A stretch of DNA of 64,000 nt from Mycobacterium sp. KBS0706 (GTDB taxonomy: Bacteria > Pseudomonadota > Alphaproteobacteria > DSM-16000 > Inquilinaceae). The DNA lies in NCBI RefSeq assembly GCF_005938675.2, contig NZ_VCCH02000025.1, forward strand, positions 28,699-92,698, read 5' to 3'. This document shows, one piece after another, positions 23,973-32,419 of this stretch (within the stretch, counting starts at the first letter, position 1; every line of letters starts with the position of its first letter). The translations under genes and the position numbers were made by a program. The notes beneath the pieces are model-generated. The model saw only the letters and a program-made list of their open reading frames with translations. It was not told the origin of the DNA and did not search any database.

Positions 23973-26639
23973 TTACAGCACGAAGTCGATGGCGATGAGA
24001 TTGACGATGCCGGTCAGGATGATGTGGAAGTCCGAGACCTTGTCGCCGTTGACGTCGCCGGCGATGGTGGTGATGCCGTTGGCGACGGCATAGCGCAGCT
24101 GGCCGGCGACGCCGGTGTAGAGGCCGCTGCCGATGAAGCTGAAGGCCTGGTCGCCGGCGGCGCCGGCATTGGCGTCGATCCCCGTCAGGTCGACCCGGTC
24201 GCCCTGGGTATGGCTGAAATCGGTGATGACGTCGGCATTGGCCCCGACCACGCTGTCGCCGAGGGCGGTGAAGTAGATGCGGTCCGCCCCGGTGCCGCCG
24301 GTGAGCGTGTCCTTGCCGCCGCCGCCGACGAGGGCGTCGTTGCCGCCCCAGCCGTTCAGCACATTGGCGCCGGCATTCCCCTCCAGCCCGTCATTGCCCA
24401 GGTTGCTGCCGGAGAGGTTCTCGATGCTGTTCAGCGCATCGGCCGTGGCGTCGCCGCCGCTGGCGGTGCCGGTGGCGAGGCTGACCGCGACCCCGGTCGC
24501 GCTGGTGTAATAGCTGGCGGTGTCGCTGCCGGCGCCGCCCTCGAGCGTGTCGGCCCCGGCCCCGCCGCGAAGCACGTCGTCGCCGTTCCAGCCCTGCAGC
24601 TTGTTGCCGACGGCGTCGCCGGCGAGGATGTCGTGGCCCTGGCTGCCGGAGAGGTTCTCGATGCCGGTCAGCATGTCGCCGGCGGCATCGCCGCCGCTGG
24701 CGGTGCCGGCGGCAAGGTCGATCGTAACCCCGGCCGATCCGGTGAAGTAGCTGGCTGTGTCGGTGCCGGCGCCGCCGTCCATCACGTCGGCCCCTGCCCC
24801 GCCGCGGAGCACGTCGTTGCCGTTCCAGCCCTGCAGCTTGTTGGCGCCGGCATCGCCGGCGAGCGTGTCGCTGCCCTGGCTGCCGGAGACATTCTCGATG
24901 CTGGTCAGCGTGTCGCCCGCGGCATCGCCGCCGCTCGCGGTATGGGCGGCGAGATCGATGGTGACCCCGACGCCGCCGGTATAATAGCTGGCGGTGTCGG
25001 TGCCGAAGTCGCCGTCGAGCGTGTCGGCCCCGGCCCCACCGCGGAGCACGTCGTCGCCGAACCGTCCGTCCAGCGTGTTGGCGCCGGCGTCGCCGGCGAG
25101 CACGTCGTCGAACTGGGTGCCGGAGAGGTTCTCGATCGCGGTCAGCGTGTCGCCCGCGGCGTCGCTGCCGCTGCCGGTGCCGGCGGCGAGGTCAACCGTG
25201 ACCCCGGCCGCGCTGCCGTCGTAGGTGGCGGTGTCGACGCCGGTTCCGCCATCGAGGACATCGGCGCCGAAACCGCCGATCAGGACGTCATCGACAGCGT
25301 CGCCGTGGAGCGTGTCGTTGCCGTGACTGCCTCCGAGGACATCGGCGCCGGCCCCGCCGAAAAGGTCGTCGTCGCCCTCGCCGCCGATCAGACTGTCGTC
25401 GGCACCACTGCCAAAGAGCTGGTCGTCGCCGGCGTCGCCGTTGATGACGTCGCGCAGGCCGTCGCCCGCCAAGACCTCGTCCGCCGACGTCCCCAGGGTG
25501 GTACGGGTCAGCGCATGGATCGAGCTGCGGACCGAAGTGCCGTCGCCATCGCTGAACGCGCTCTCGCGCACATTGGCCACCTCGCCGTTGGCCAGGCCCA
25601 CGATCTCGGCGTCGATGACGTCGACATTGCTGGGGGCGTAGTTGGAGCCGAGGGCGATGCCCTGCGGGCTATAGGCCTGATACAGAAGCGCGTCCCCATC
25701 GATCCAGCCGACCGTGAAATAGCCGTTGGCCAGGACGGTGATCGTCGGGTGGAGCTGATCGCCCGCGGTGTCGGTGTTGACCAGCAGATAGGCGGTGCGC
25801 GCGGTTCCGTCGGCATTGTAGACCCGTGCCGTGATATCGGTGCCGGTGCTGCCCGGCCAGCCGTTGTCGGCATAGGCGACGACAAAGCCGCCATCCTGCA
25901 GGGCGGCGACCTGGATGTCCTGGTTGATCGAGCCGGTGCCGTCGATCAGGTGATGGCTGTTGGGCGCGTCGCCCGCAACGGTCACGCGGCCGCCCGATGC
26001 GTCGAAGAGCTGGTACCAGACGGAATGGTTGCCGCCGCCGACCGCGGACTGCTCCCAGGCCACCACGAAGCCGCCGCCGGCGAGGTTCGTGATCGAGGCA
26101 TGGTCGGTGGCCAGGCCGACGTTGTTGTCGACGACGATCGCACTGCCGTTCACGGTCCCGTTCGCGTTGTACCGCTGCACCCGGACATCGGTGTCGCCGG
26201 CACCGAAGTCGAGGGTGAAGGCCACGGCACAGCCGTCGAAGCCCAGCGCCGTGACGTCGGATTCGCGCTGCGGCTTGGGGTTGGCGGACACCGCGAAATC
26301 CGTGGCCGGAGCGCCGTCGCCGAGGATGCGGAGCCGAATCGTGTCCGCGCCGCCGCTGCTGTCGGTGAAGCTCACGACGTTGTGGCCGTTGCCCAGCAGC
26401 GCCATGCTGGCGTCGAACTGGTTGCCGGATGTCGTGGTGTTGAGCAGGCCTTCGACGCCCAGCGTGCCGTCGGCGTCGACATACCGGCCGCGGACATCGG
26501 CGCTGCCGACGCTCCACGACCCCAGATAGCCCCCATCGGCGGTCGCGGCAATGGCGACATCCGACTGATTGCCGGCCGTCTCGTCGTTCAAGGTGAAACC
26601 GCCGACGACGGCGGTCCAGGAATAGCTGATAGTGGCCAT
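23973..26639 (-). CDS. Large RTX protein with seven-repeat N-terminal domain (RTX-3)
   Basis: An 888-residue protein starting MATISYSWTAVVGGF. Residues about 10-390 contain seven related units, each with a pattern like DGGFVVAY or NGHNVVSF followed by a second strand ending in YNADG or FDASG; this looks like a seven-bladed beta-propeller (inference). The rest is RTX repeats in about 79-residue super-units (LRGGAGADxxDGGAGTDTASYYT ... GGDAAGDxLTxIEN), then an M10-type C-terminal domain and the secretion end IAIDFVL. The ATG at 26639 follows AGGAGAAGG. It is a close paralogue of the next two genes. The function may be surface attachment or extracellular matrix; no catalytic motif is seen. Confidence 0.88.
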   Translation of the reverse strand: MATISYSWTAVVGGFTLNDETAGNQSDVAIAATADGGYLGSWSVGSADVRGRYVDADGTLGVEGLLNTTTSGNQFDASMALLGNGHNVVSFTDSSGGADTIRLRILGDGAPATDFAVSANPKPQRESDVTALGFDGCAVAFTLDFGAGDTDVRVQRYNANGTVNGSAIVVDNNVGLATDHASITNLAGGGFVVAWEQSAVGGGNHSVWYQLFDASGGRVTVAGDAPNSHHLIDGTGSINQDIQVAALQDGGFVVAYADNGWPGSTGTDITARVYNADGTARTAYLLVNTDTAGDQLHPTITVLANGYFTVGWIDGDALLYQAYSPQGIALGSNYAPSNVDVIDAEIVGLANGEVANVRESAFSDGDGTSVRSSIHALTRTTLGTSADEVLAGDGLRDVINGDAGDDQLFGSGADDSLIGGEGDDDLFGGAGADVLGGSHGNDTLHGDAVDDVLIGGFGADVLDGGTGVDTATYDGSAAGVTVDLAAGTGSGSDAAGDTLTAIENLSGTQFDDVLAGDAGANTLDGRFGDDVLRGGAGADTLDGDFGTDTASYYTGGVGVTIDLAAHTASGGDAAGDTLTSIENVSGSQGSDTLAGDAGANKLQGWNGNDVLRGGAGADVMDGGAGTDTASYFTGSAGVTIDLAAGTASGGDAAGDMLTGIENLSGSQGHDILAGDAVGNKLQGWNGDDVLRGGAGADTLEGGAGSDTASYYTSATGVAVSLATGTASGGDATADALNSIENLSGSNLGNDGLEGNAGANVLNGWGGNDALVGGGGKDTLTGGTGADRIYFTALGDSVVGANADVITDFSHTQGDRVDLTGIDANAGAAGDQAFSFIGSGLYTGVAGQLRYAVANGITTIAGDVNGDKVSDFHIILTGIVNLIAIDFVL
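24340..25260 (-). repeat. Tandem ~237-bp coding repeats in RTX-3
   Basis: Similar units recur with a spacing of about 237-240 bp; the landmark CAGCCCTGCAGCTTGTTG is near 24586 and again near 24825. Each unit encodes one RTX super-repeat. Confidence 0.75.
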
Positions 26640-26695
26640 GATCCTTCTCCTGTTCAAAATCTGCGCCGACCACCGAACCGTGGTTCGAGACGGGT

Positions 26696-26730
26696 GGCCG
26701 CCCCCTGCCGGTATCCGATCGGGGGCGGCC
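26696..26730. terminator. GC-rich hairpin after the RTX-4 stop codon
   Basis: GGCCGCCCCC (26696-26705) pairs perfectly with GGGGGCGGCC (26721-26730). It lies just downstream of the RTX-4 stop on the minus strand. There is no T-tract, so it may be a Rho-assisted or 3'-protecting hairpin. A very similar hairpin follows RTX-5. Confidence 0.5.
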
Positions 26731-26738
26731 GGGCCGGT

Positions 26739-29099
26739 TCAGAGGATGAAATCGCCGGCGACGAGAGCGATGCTGCCGGTCAGGACGATGTGGAAGTCCG
26801 AGACGCTGTCGCCGTTGACGTCGCCGGCGATGGTGGTGATGCCGTTGGCGACGGAGAAGCGCAGCTGCCCGGCGACCCCGCTGTAGAGGTTGGCGCCGAT
26901 GAAGCTGAAGGCCTGGTTGCCGCCGGCGCCGGTGTTGGCGTCGATCGCCGCCAGGTCAATGCGGTCGCCCTGGGCGTGGCTGAAGTCGGTGACGACATCG
27001 GCATTGGCCCCGACCACGCTGTCGCCGATGGTGAGGAAGGAATAGTGGTCTTCCCCGGCGCCGCCGGTGAGCGTGTCCTTGCCCGTCCGGCCGACGAGGG
27101 TGTCGTCGCCGTTCCAGCCCTGCAGCACATTGGCCCCGGCATTCCCCTCCAGCGCGTCATTGCCCTGGCTGCCGGAGAGGTTCTCGATGCCGCTCAGCAC
27201 GTCGCCCGCGGCGTCGCCGCCGCTGCCGGTGCCGATGGTCAGGCTGACCTCGATCCCGACCAGGCCGGTGTAGTAGCTGGCCGTGTCGGTGCCGGCGCCG
27301 CCCTCCAGCACATCGGCCCCGGCTCCGCCGCGGAGCACGTCGTCGCCGCCCCAGCCCTGCAGCGTGTTGGCGCCGCCGTTGCCGGCGAGGGTGTCGTTGC
27401 CGAGGTTGCTGCCCGAGAGGTTCTCGATGCCGCTCAGCGTATCGCCGGCGGCATCGCCGCCGCTGGCACTGCCGGCGCCGAGGTCGACCACGACCCCGGC
27501 CGCGCCGGTGTAGTAGCTGGCCGTGTCGATGCCGGCGCCGCCCTCCAGCGTGTCGGCCCCCGCCCCGCCACGGAGCACGTCGCCGCCGCCCCAGCCCTGC
27601 AGCGTGTTGGCGCCGGCATTGCCGGCGAGGGTGTCGTTGCCCGTGTTGCTGCCGGAGAGGTTCTCGATGCCGCTCAGCGTGTCGCCCTCGGCGTCGCCGC
27701 CGCTGGCGGTGCCGGCGCCCAGGTCGACCGCCACCGCGGCCGCGCTGGTGTAGTAGCTGGCCGTGTCGGTGCCGGCGCCGCCGTCGAGATCATCGGCCCC
27801 GGCGCCGCCGCGGAGCGTGTCGGCGCCCTCGCCGCCGAACAGGTCGTCGTCGGCGCCGAACCCGTCGAGGATGTCGGTCCCCTCGCCGCCGTTCATGATG
27901 TCGTACAGGCCGTCGCCGGCCAGGGTCTCGTCCGCCCCCGTCCCGATCGTGGTGCGGGTCAGCGCATGCACCGAGCTGCGGATCGAATTGCCGTCGCCAT
28001 CGGTGAGGACGCTCTCGCGCACATTGGCCATCCGGCCATCGGCCAGGGCCGCGATCTCGGCTTCGACGACGTCGGTGTAGGCCGTGAGGTTGGAGCCGAG
28101 GACGGTGCCCGTCGAATCATAGGCCTGGTAGTAGAGGAAGCCGTCGTCATCGGCCCAGGCGACCGCGAAATAGCCGTTGGACAGGACGGTGACCGTCGGG
28201 CGCAGCTGATCGCCCGCCGGGTCCTCATTGACCCGGATATAGTCGCTGCGCGCCGTTCCGTCGGCGTTGTAGACCTGCGCCGTGATCTCGGTGCCGTCGG
28301 TGCCCTCCCCGCCATTGTCGACATAGGCGACGACGAAGCCGCCATCCTGCAGGCCGGCCACCTGGATGTCCTGGTTGATCGAGCCGATGTCGTCGATCAG
28401 GTGATGGGTGTTGGGCGCGTCGCCCACGACGGTCACGCGGGTGCCCGCCGCGTCGTAGAGCTGGAACCAGACGGAATGGCTGCCGGCGCCGATGACCGCG
28501 GACTGCTCCCACGCCACGACGAAGCCGCCGGAGGCGAGGCCGGCGATCGAGGCATGGTCGGTGGCCAGGCCGAAGCTGGAGTCGACGGAGATCACCGCGC
28601 CGACCGTGGCTCCGGCCGCGTCGTATCGCTGGACCACGACATCGGTGTCGCCGGAACCGAAGTCGCGGGTGTAGGCCACGGCGAAGCCGTCGGGACCCAG
28701 CGCCGCGACATCGGATTCCCGCTGGGCCACCAAGACAGCTGGCACCGCGAAATCGTTGTTCGGGCCGATTTCGCCCACGCCGAGGAGGCGGACCCGGATG
28801 GTGTCGATGCCGCCGCTGTGATCGGTGAAGGTGACGACGTTGCGGCCGTTGCCCAGCAGCGCCATGCTGGAGTCGAACTGGGTGTCGACCGTCGTGGTGT
28901 TGAGCTGGCCTTCGAAGCCCGGCGTGCCGTCGGCATCGACGTACCGTGCCCGGACATAGTTGCTGCTGACGCTCCAGCTGCCCAGGTAGCCCCCGTCGGC
29001 GGTCGCGGCGATGGCGACATCCCCCTGGCTGCCGGCCGGATCGCCGTTCAAGTAGAAACCGGGAACCAAAGTGGTCCATGAATAGGAAATTGCGGCCAT
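26739..29099 (-). CDS. Large RTX protein with seven-repeat N-terminal domain (RTX-4)
   Basis: A 786-residue paralogue of RTX-3 and RTX-5, starting MAAISYSWTTLVPGFYLNG. It has the same seven-unit N-terminal domain (for example GGFVVAWEQSAV and DGGFVVAYVDNG), an ESVLTDGDGNSIRSSVHALTRTT junction, fewer RTX super-units than RTX-5, and an M10-type C-terminal domain ending VAGDFIL. Calcium binding by GGxGxDxUx loops outside the cell drives folding after type I secretion, as known for RTX proteins. The ATG at 29099 follows GAGAGGGGGGAG, and the leader shares GAACAGGAG with its paralogues. It is separated from RTX-5 by only 91 bp. Confidence 0.88.
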   Translation of the reverse strand: MAAISYSWTTLVPGFYLNGDPAGSQGDVAIAATADGGYLGSWSVSSNYVRARYVDADGTPGFEGQLNTTTVDTQFDSSMALLGNGRNVVTFTDHSGGIDTIRVRLLGVGEIGPNNDFAVPAVLVAQRESDVAALGPDGFAVAYTRDFGSGDTDVVVQRYDAAGATVGAVISVDSSFGLATDHASIAGLASGGFVVAWEQSAVIGAGSHSVWFQLYDAAGTRVTVVGDAPNTHHLIDDIGSINQDIQVAGLQDGGFVVAYVDNGGEGTDGTEITAQVYNADGTARSDYIRVNEDPAGDQLRPTVTVLSNGYFAVAWADDDGFLYYQAYDSTGTVLGSNLTAYTDVVEAEIAALADGRMANVRESVLTDGDGNSIRSSVHALTRTTIGTGADETLAGDGLYDIMNGGEGTDILDGFGADDDLFGGEGADTLRGGAGADDLDGGAGTDTASYYTSAAAVAVDLGAGTASGGDAEGDTLSGIENLSGSNTGNDTLAGNAGANTLQGWGGGDVLRGGAGADTLEGGAGIDTASYYTGAAGVVVDLGAGSASGGDAAGDTLSGIENLSGSNLGNDTLAGNGGANTLQGWGGDDVLRGGAGADVLEGGAGTDTASYYTGLVGIEVSLTIGTGSGGDAAGDVLSGIENLSGSQGNDALEGNAGANVLQGWNGDDTLVGRTGKDTLTGGAGEDHYSFLTIGDSVVGANADVVTDFSHAQGDRIDLAAIDANTGAGGNQAFSFIGANLYSGVAGQLRFSVANGITTIAGDVNGDSVSDFHIVLTGSIALVAGDFIL
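27110..27830 (-). repeat. Tandem 240-bp coding repeats in RTX-4
   Basis: The landmark CAGCCCTGCAGCGTGTTG recurs near 27351 and 27591, exactly 240 bp apart, with a diverged copy near 27114. Near identity between units suggests recent duplication or gene conversion. Confidence 0.78.
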
Positions 29100-29160
29100 A
29101 ACTCCCCCCTCTCCTGTTCGAATATCCCGATGAAACGGCGCTCCGCGGCCCGGGACGGAC

Positions 29161-29183
29161 GGCCGCCCCGGTCGGGGGCGGCC
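29161..29183. terminator. GC-rich hairpin after the RTX-5 stop codon
   Basis: GGCCGCCCC pairs with GGGGCGGCC around a 5-base loop. Position and arms match the hairpin after RTX-4 (26696-26730), so it was probably duplicated with the gene. No T-tract follows. Confidence 0.5.
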
Positions 29184-29190
29184 GGCCGGC

Positions 29191-31785
29191 TCAGAGCCCG
29201 AAATCGGCGGCGACGAGGGCGATGCTGCCGGTCAGGGTGATGTGGAAGTCGGAGACCTTGTCGCCGTTGACGTCGCCGGCGATGGTGGTGACGCCGTTGG
29301 CGACGGCATAGCGCAGCTGGCCGGCGACGCCGGTGTACAGGTTGAGGCCGATGAAGCTGAACGCCTGGTTGCCGGCGACGCCGGTGTTGGCGTCGATGAT
29401 GTTCAGGTCGATGATGTCGGCCTGGGCGTGGCTGAAGTCGGTGATCACGTCGGCATCGGCCCCGACCACGCTGTCGCCGGTGGCGGTGAAGTAGTAGCGA
29501 TCCGCCCCGGCGCCGCCGGTCAGCGTATCCTTGCCGAGATCGCCGACGAGCGAGTCGTCGCCGTTCCAACCCTGCAGGACGTTGGCGCCGGCATCCCCCT
29601 CCAGGACATCGGTGCCCTGGCTGCCGGAGAGGTTCTCGATGCTGCTGAATGTGTCGCCCGCGGCATCGCCGCTGACGGTGCCGTTGGCAAGATCGATCGA
29701 GACTCCAGCCATGCCGGTATAATAGCTGGCGGTATCGATGCCGGCGCCGCCCTCCAGCGCGTCCGCCCCGGCCCCGCCGCGGAGCACATCGTCGCCGCCC
29801 CAGCCCTGCAGCTTGTTGGCGCCGGCATCACCGGTGAGGATGTCGTTTCCGACATTGCTGCCGGAGAGGGTCTCGATGCCGCTCAGCACGTCGCCGGCGG
29901 CGTCGCCGCCGCTGGCGGTGCCGGCGCCGAGATCGACCGTGACCCCGGCCGCGCTGGTGTAATAGCCGGCGGTGTCGATGCCGGCACCACCCTCCAGCGT
30001 GTCAGCCCCGGCGCCGCCGCGGAGCACGTCGTCGCCGCCCCAGCCCTGCAGCTTGTTGGCACCGCCATTGCCGGAGAGGATGTCGTTGCCCAGATTGCTG
30101 CCGGAGAGGTTCTCGATCCCGGTCAGCGTGTCGCCTGCGGCATCGCCGCCGCTGGCGGTGCCGGCGGCAAGATCGACCGTGACGCCGGCCGCGCTGGTGT
30201 AGTAGCTGGCGGTGTCGATGCCGGCCCCGCCCTCGAGCGTGTCGGCCCCCGCCCCGCCGCGGAGCACGTCGCCGCCGCCCCAGCCCTGCAGCTTGTTGGC
30301 GCCCGCGTCGCCGGCGAGGGTGTCGTCGTTCACGTTGCTGCCGGAGAGGTTCTCGATGCCGCTCAGCGTGTCGCCCTCGGCGTCGCCGCCGCTGGCGCTG
30401 CCGGCGGCGAGGTCGACCGTCACCGCGGCCGCACTGGTGTAGTAGCTGGCAGTGTCGGTGCCGTCGCCGCCGGCGAGCACGTCGGCCCCGGCGCCGCCGC
30501 GGAGCACGTCGTTATCCACGCCGCCGAGCAAGGTGTCGACCGCGCCACCGCCGTCGAGGATGTCGTCGCCGTCGCCGCCGTTCATGACGTCGCGCAGGCC
30601 GTCGCCGGTCAGGGTCTCGTCGGCCGCCGTCCCGAGGGTGGTGCGGGTCAGCGCATGCACCGAGCTGCGGACCGAGCTGCCGTCGCCGTCGGTGAACGAG
30701 CTCTCGCGCACATTGGCCATCTGGCCGTCGGCCAGGGCCGCGATCTCGGCTTCGGTGACATCTGTGTTGTGGGCGATGTAGTTGGAGCCGATGGCGGCGC
30801 CCGACGGATCGTAGGCTTGATAGTAGAGCACGCCTCCACCGACCCAGCCGACCACAAAATAGCCGTTGGACAGGACGGTGACCGTCGGGTGGAGTTGATC
30901 GCCCGTAACGTCGCTGTTGACCAGCAGATAGTTGCTGCGCGCCGTTCCGTCGGCATTATAGATCTTCGTCGTGATATCGACGCCCTCGCCGCCGTCGTTT
31001 ATCCAACCGTTGTCGGTATAGGCGACGACGAAGCCGCCATCCTGCAGGGCGGCGACCTGGATGTCCTGGTTGATCGAGCCGAAGCCGTCGATCAGGTGAT
31101 GGCTGTTGAGCGTATCGCCCGCAACGGTCACCCGACCGCCCGATGCATCGAAGAGCTGGAACCAGACGGAATGGGTGCCGCCGGCGATCAGGCTCTGCTC
31201 CCAGGCCACGACGAAGCCGCCGGAGGCGAGGCCGGTGACCGAGGCATGGTCGGTGGCCATGTCGCTGGCGTTGTCGACGACGATCACCCCGCCGATCTGG
31301 TCTCCATCCGCCTCGTATCGCTGAACCAGGACATCGGTGTCGCCGCCGCCGAAGTCGCGCGTATAGGCCACGGCGAAGCTGTCGGCCCCCACGGCCGCGA
31401 CGTCGGATTCCCGCTGGGGCTTGGCACCGGTGGAAATCGAGAAATCCGAGGGCGGGGCGCCGTCGCCGAGGATGCGGACCCGAATCACATCGGTGCCGCT
31501 GCTGTGATCGGTGAAGCTGACCACGTTGTGGCCGTTGCCCAGCAGCGCCATGCTGGGGTCGAACTGGTTGTCAAGCACCGTGGTGTTTAACTGGGATTCG
31601 ACGCCCGGCGTGCCGTCGGCATCGACGTATCGCCCCTGGACAAAGCCGCCGTCGACGGTCCACGCCCCCAAATAGCCCCCGTCGGCTGTTCTGGCGATGG
31701 CGACATCCCCCTGGTTTCCGGTGGCGTCACTGTTCAAGATGAAACCGAAAACGTCATAGGCCCATGAATAGCTGACTGTGGCCAT
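29191..31785 (-). CDS. Large RTX protein with seven-repeat N-terminal domain (RTX-5)
   Basis: An 864-residue protein starting MATVSYSWAYDVFGFILN, the first gene of the RTX array in transcription order. It has the seven-unit N-terminal domain (units end in YVDADG, ILGDG, YEADG, FDASG, YNADG, YDPSG and HALTRTT), then five RTX super-units of about 80 residues, several nearly identical, then an M10-type C-terminal domain (ADRYYFTATGDSVVGADADVITDFS) ending VAADFGL. The ATG at 31785 follows AGGAGGGG. An A+T-rich region upstream is the likely promoter of the array. No ABC exporter, membrane fusion or TolC gene is nearby. Confidence 0.88.
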   Translation of the reverse strand: MATVSYSWAYDVFGFILNSDATGNQGDVAIARTADGGYLGAWTVDGGFVQGRYVDADGTPGVESQLNTTVLDNQFDPSMALLGNGHNVVSFTDHSSGTDVIRVRILGDGAPPSDFSISTGAKPQRESDVAAVGADSFAVAYTRDFGGGDTDVLVQRYEADGDQIGGVIVVDNASDMATDHASVTGLASGGFVVAWEQSLIAGGTHSVWFQLFDASGGRVTVAGDTLNSHHLIDGFGSINQDIQVAALQDGGFVVAYTDNGWINDGGEGVDITTKIYNADGTARSNYLLVNSDVTGDQLHPTVTVLSNGYFVVGWVGGGVLYYQAYDPSGAAIGSNYIAHNTDVTEAEIAALADGQMANVRESSFTDGDGSSVRSSVHALTRTTLGTAADETLTGDGLRDVMNGGDGDDILDGGGAVDTLLGGVDNDVLRGGAGADVLAGGDGTDTASYYTSAAAVTVDLAAGSASGGDAEGDTLSGIENLSGSNVNDDTLAGDAGANKLQGWGGGDVLRGGAGADTLEGGAGIDTASYYTSAAGVTVDLAAGTASGGDAAGDTLTGIENLSGSNLGNDILSGNGGANKLQGWGGDDVLRGGAGADTLEGGAGIDTAGYYTSAAGVTVDLGAGTASGGDAAGDVLSGIETLSGSNVGNDILTGDAGANKLQGWGGDDVLRGGAGADALEGGAGIDTASYYTGMAGVSIDLANGTVSGDAAGDTFSSIENLSGSQGTDVLEGDAGANVLQGWNGDDSLVGDLGKDTLTGGAGADRYYFTATGDSVVGADADVITDFSHAQADIIDLNIIDANTGVAGNQAFSFIGLNLYTGVAGQLRYAVANGVTTIAGDVNGDKVSDFHITLTGSIALVAADFGL
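29560..30520 (-). repeat. Tandem 240-bp coding repeats in RTX-5
   Basis: CAGCCCTGCAGCTTGTTGGC recurs at about 29799, 30039 and 30279, exactly 240 bp apart, with a diverged copy 234 bp before the first. The period is an exact multiple of three, so unit gain or loss keeps the frame. Confidence 0.8.
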
Positions 31786-32163
31786 GATTTCCCCTCCTGT
31801 TCAAATGTCAGATCGGCAATTGCTTACGACCGAACTGTGCCAAACGGCCGCGATCCGAAATCCCGACCGGATGATTCTCTATTGCTCATGGCGGCTTTTT
31901 TTGTTCTTGATCCTGCCGCATTCAATAGGACCAAGGCGAAATATTGTTATCTCGACACTCTTCTGTGACAGCCGGATCCTCTCCAGGGATCAATGCATGG
32001 CCGAGGTGCCGCTCAACATTGAGCAGCGGGGCGCCTCTTATTTTATGAAACTGTGCCAGAATTATGGTTGGCGAACCATCTCGCCGCAGGACCATCCCCC
32101 GCATGACCTCGCGCCGCGGCCGGGCTAGGATCGCCCGGAACCCCGAGTCACGGAGGCCGCTGG
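31786..32163. other. A+T-rich gene-free region, likely RTX promoter region
   Basis: This stretch is markedly richer in A+T than its surroundings (for example GGCTTTTTTTGTTCTTGATC and GCGAAATATTGTTATCTC). It separates the divergent RTX array and the RAM/M20 operon, so it probably holds both promoters. I could not assign a unique -35/-10 pair. A short open frame inside it lacks a ribosome site and family features. Confidence 0.5.
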
Positions 32164-32415
32164 ATGCGTCCGATCTTCATCATGGTGAAATGCGAGCTGG
32201 GCCACGCCTACGACACGGCCGAGCATGCGGTGGACGAGATCGAGGAGGTGTCGGAGATCTATTCGATCTCCGGCCAGTTCGACCTGATGGTCAAATGCTA
32301 CCTGCCGGAGGACGTCGATGTCGGCCGCTTCGTCAACAGCCGCATCCACGCTTTGCCGCACATCAAGGACACGATGACGCTGATCACCTTCAACGCCTTC
32401 GCCGGCAAGAGCTGA
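32164..32415 (+). CDS. Stand-alone RAM domain protein (Lrp/AsnC ligand-binding)
   Basis: An 83-residue protein that is only the C-terminal ligand-binding (RAM) domain of Lrp/AsnC regulators, with no helix-turn-helix. The sequence shows the alpha-beta sandwich pattern: IFIMVKCELGHAYDTAEHAV, then SISGQFDLMVKCYLP, then IKDTMTLITFNAF. Such small RAM proteins form decamers that bind amino acids and can modulate Lrp-type regulators. The next gene, an M20 peptidase, starts 5 bp after its stop, so the two are co-transcribed, which suggests amino-acid sensing linked to peptide or amino-acid breakdown. Confidence 0.9.
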   Translation: MRPIFIMVKCELGHAYDTAEHAVDEIEEVSEIYSISGQFDLMVKCYLPEDVDVGRFVNSRIHALPHIKDTMTLITFNAFAGKS

Positions 32416-32419
32416 GACC

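Noticed and set aside
24024..29081. Very long open frame (1685 codons) on the plus strand opposite RTX-3 and RTX-4
   Set aside because: It mirrors the repetitive, GC-rich RTX coding strand, crosses gene boundaries and has Gly/Ala/Val-rich content without domains. Similar mirror frames lie opposite RTX-2 and RTX-5.
29560..30520. Regularly spaced repeats considered as a CRISPR-like array
   Set aside because: The 240-bp period is protein-coding RTX repeats in one frame; there are no unique spacers and no cas genes.
31778..32128. 116-codon frame in the A+T-rich region before the RAM gene
   Set aside because: Overlaps the RTX-5 start and probable promoter, with no ribosome site and an irregular composition.
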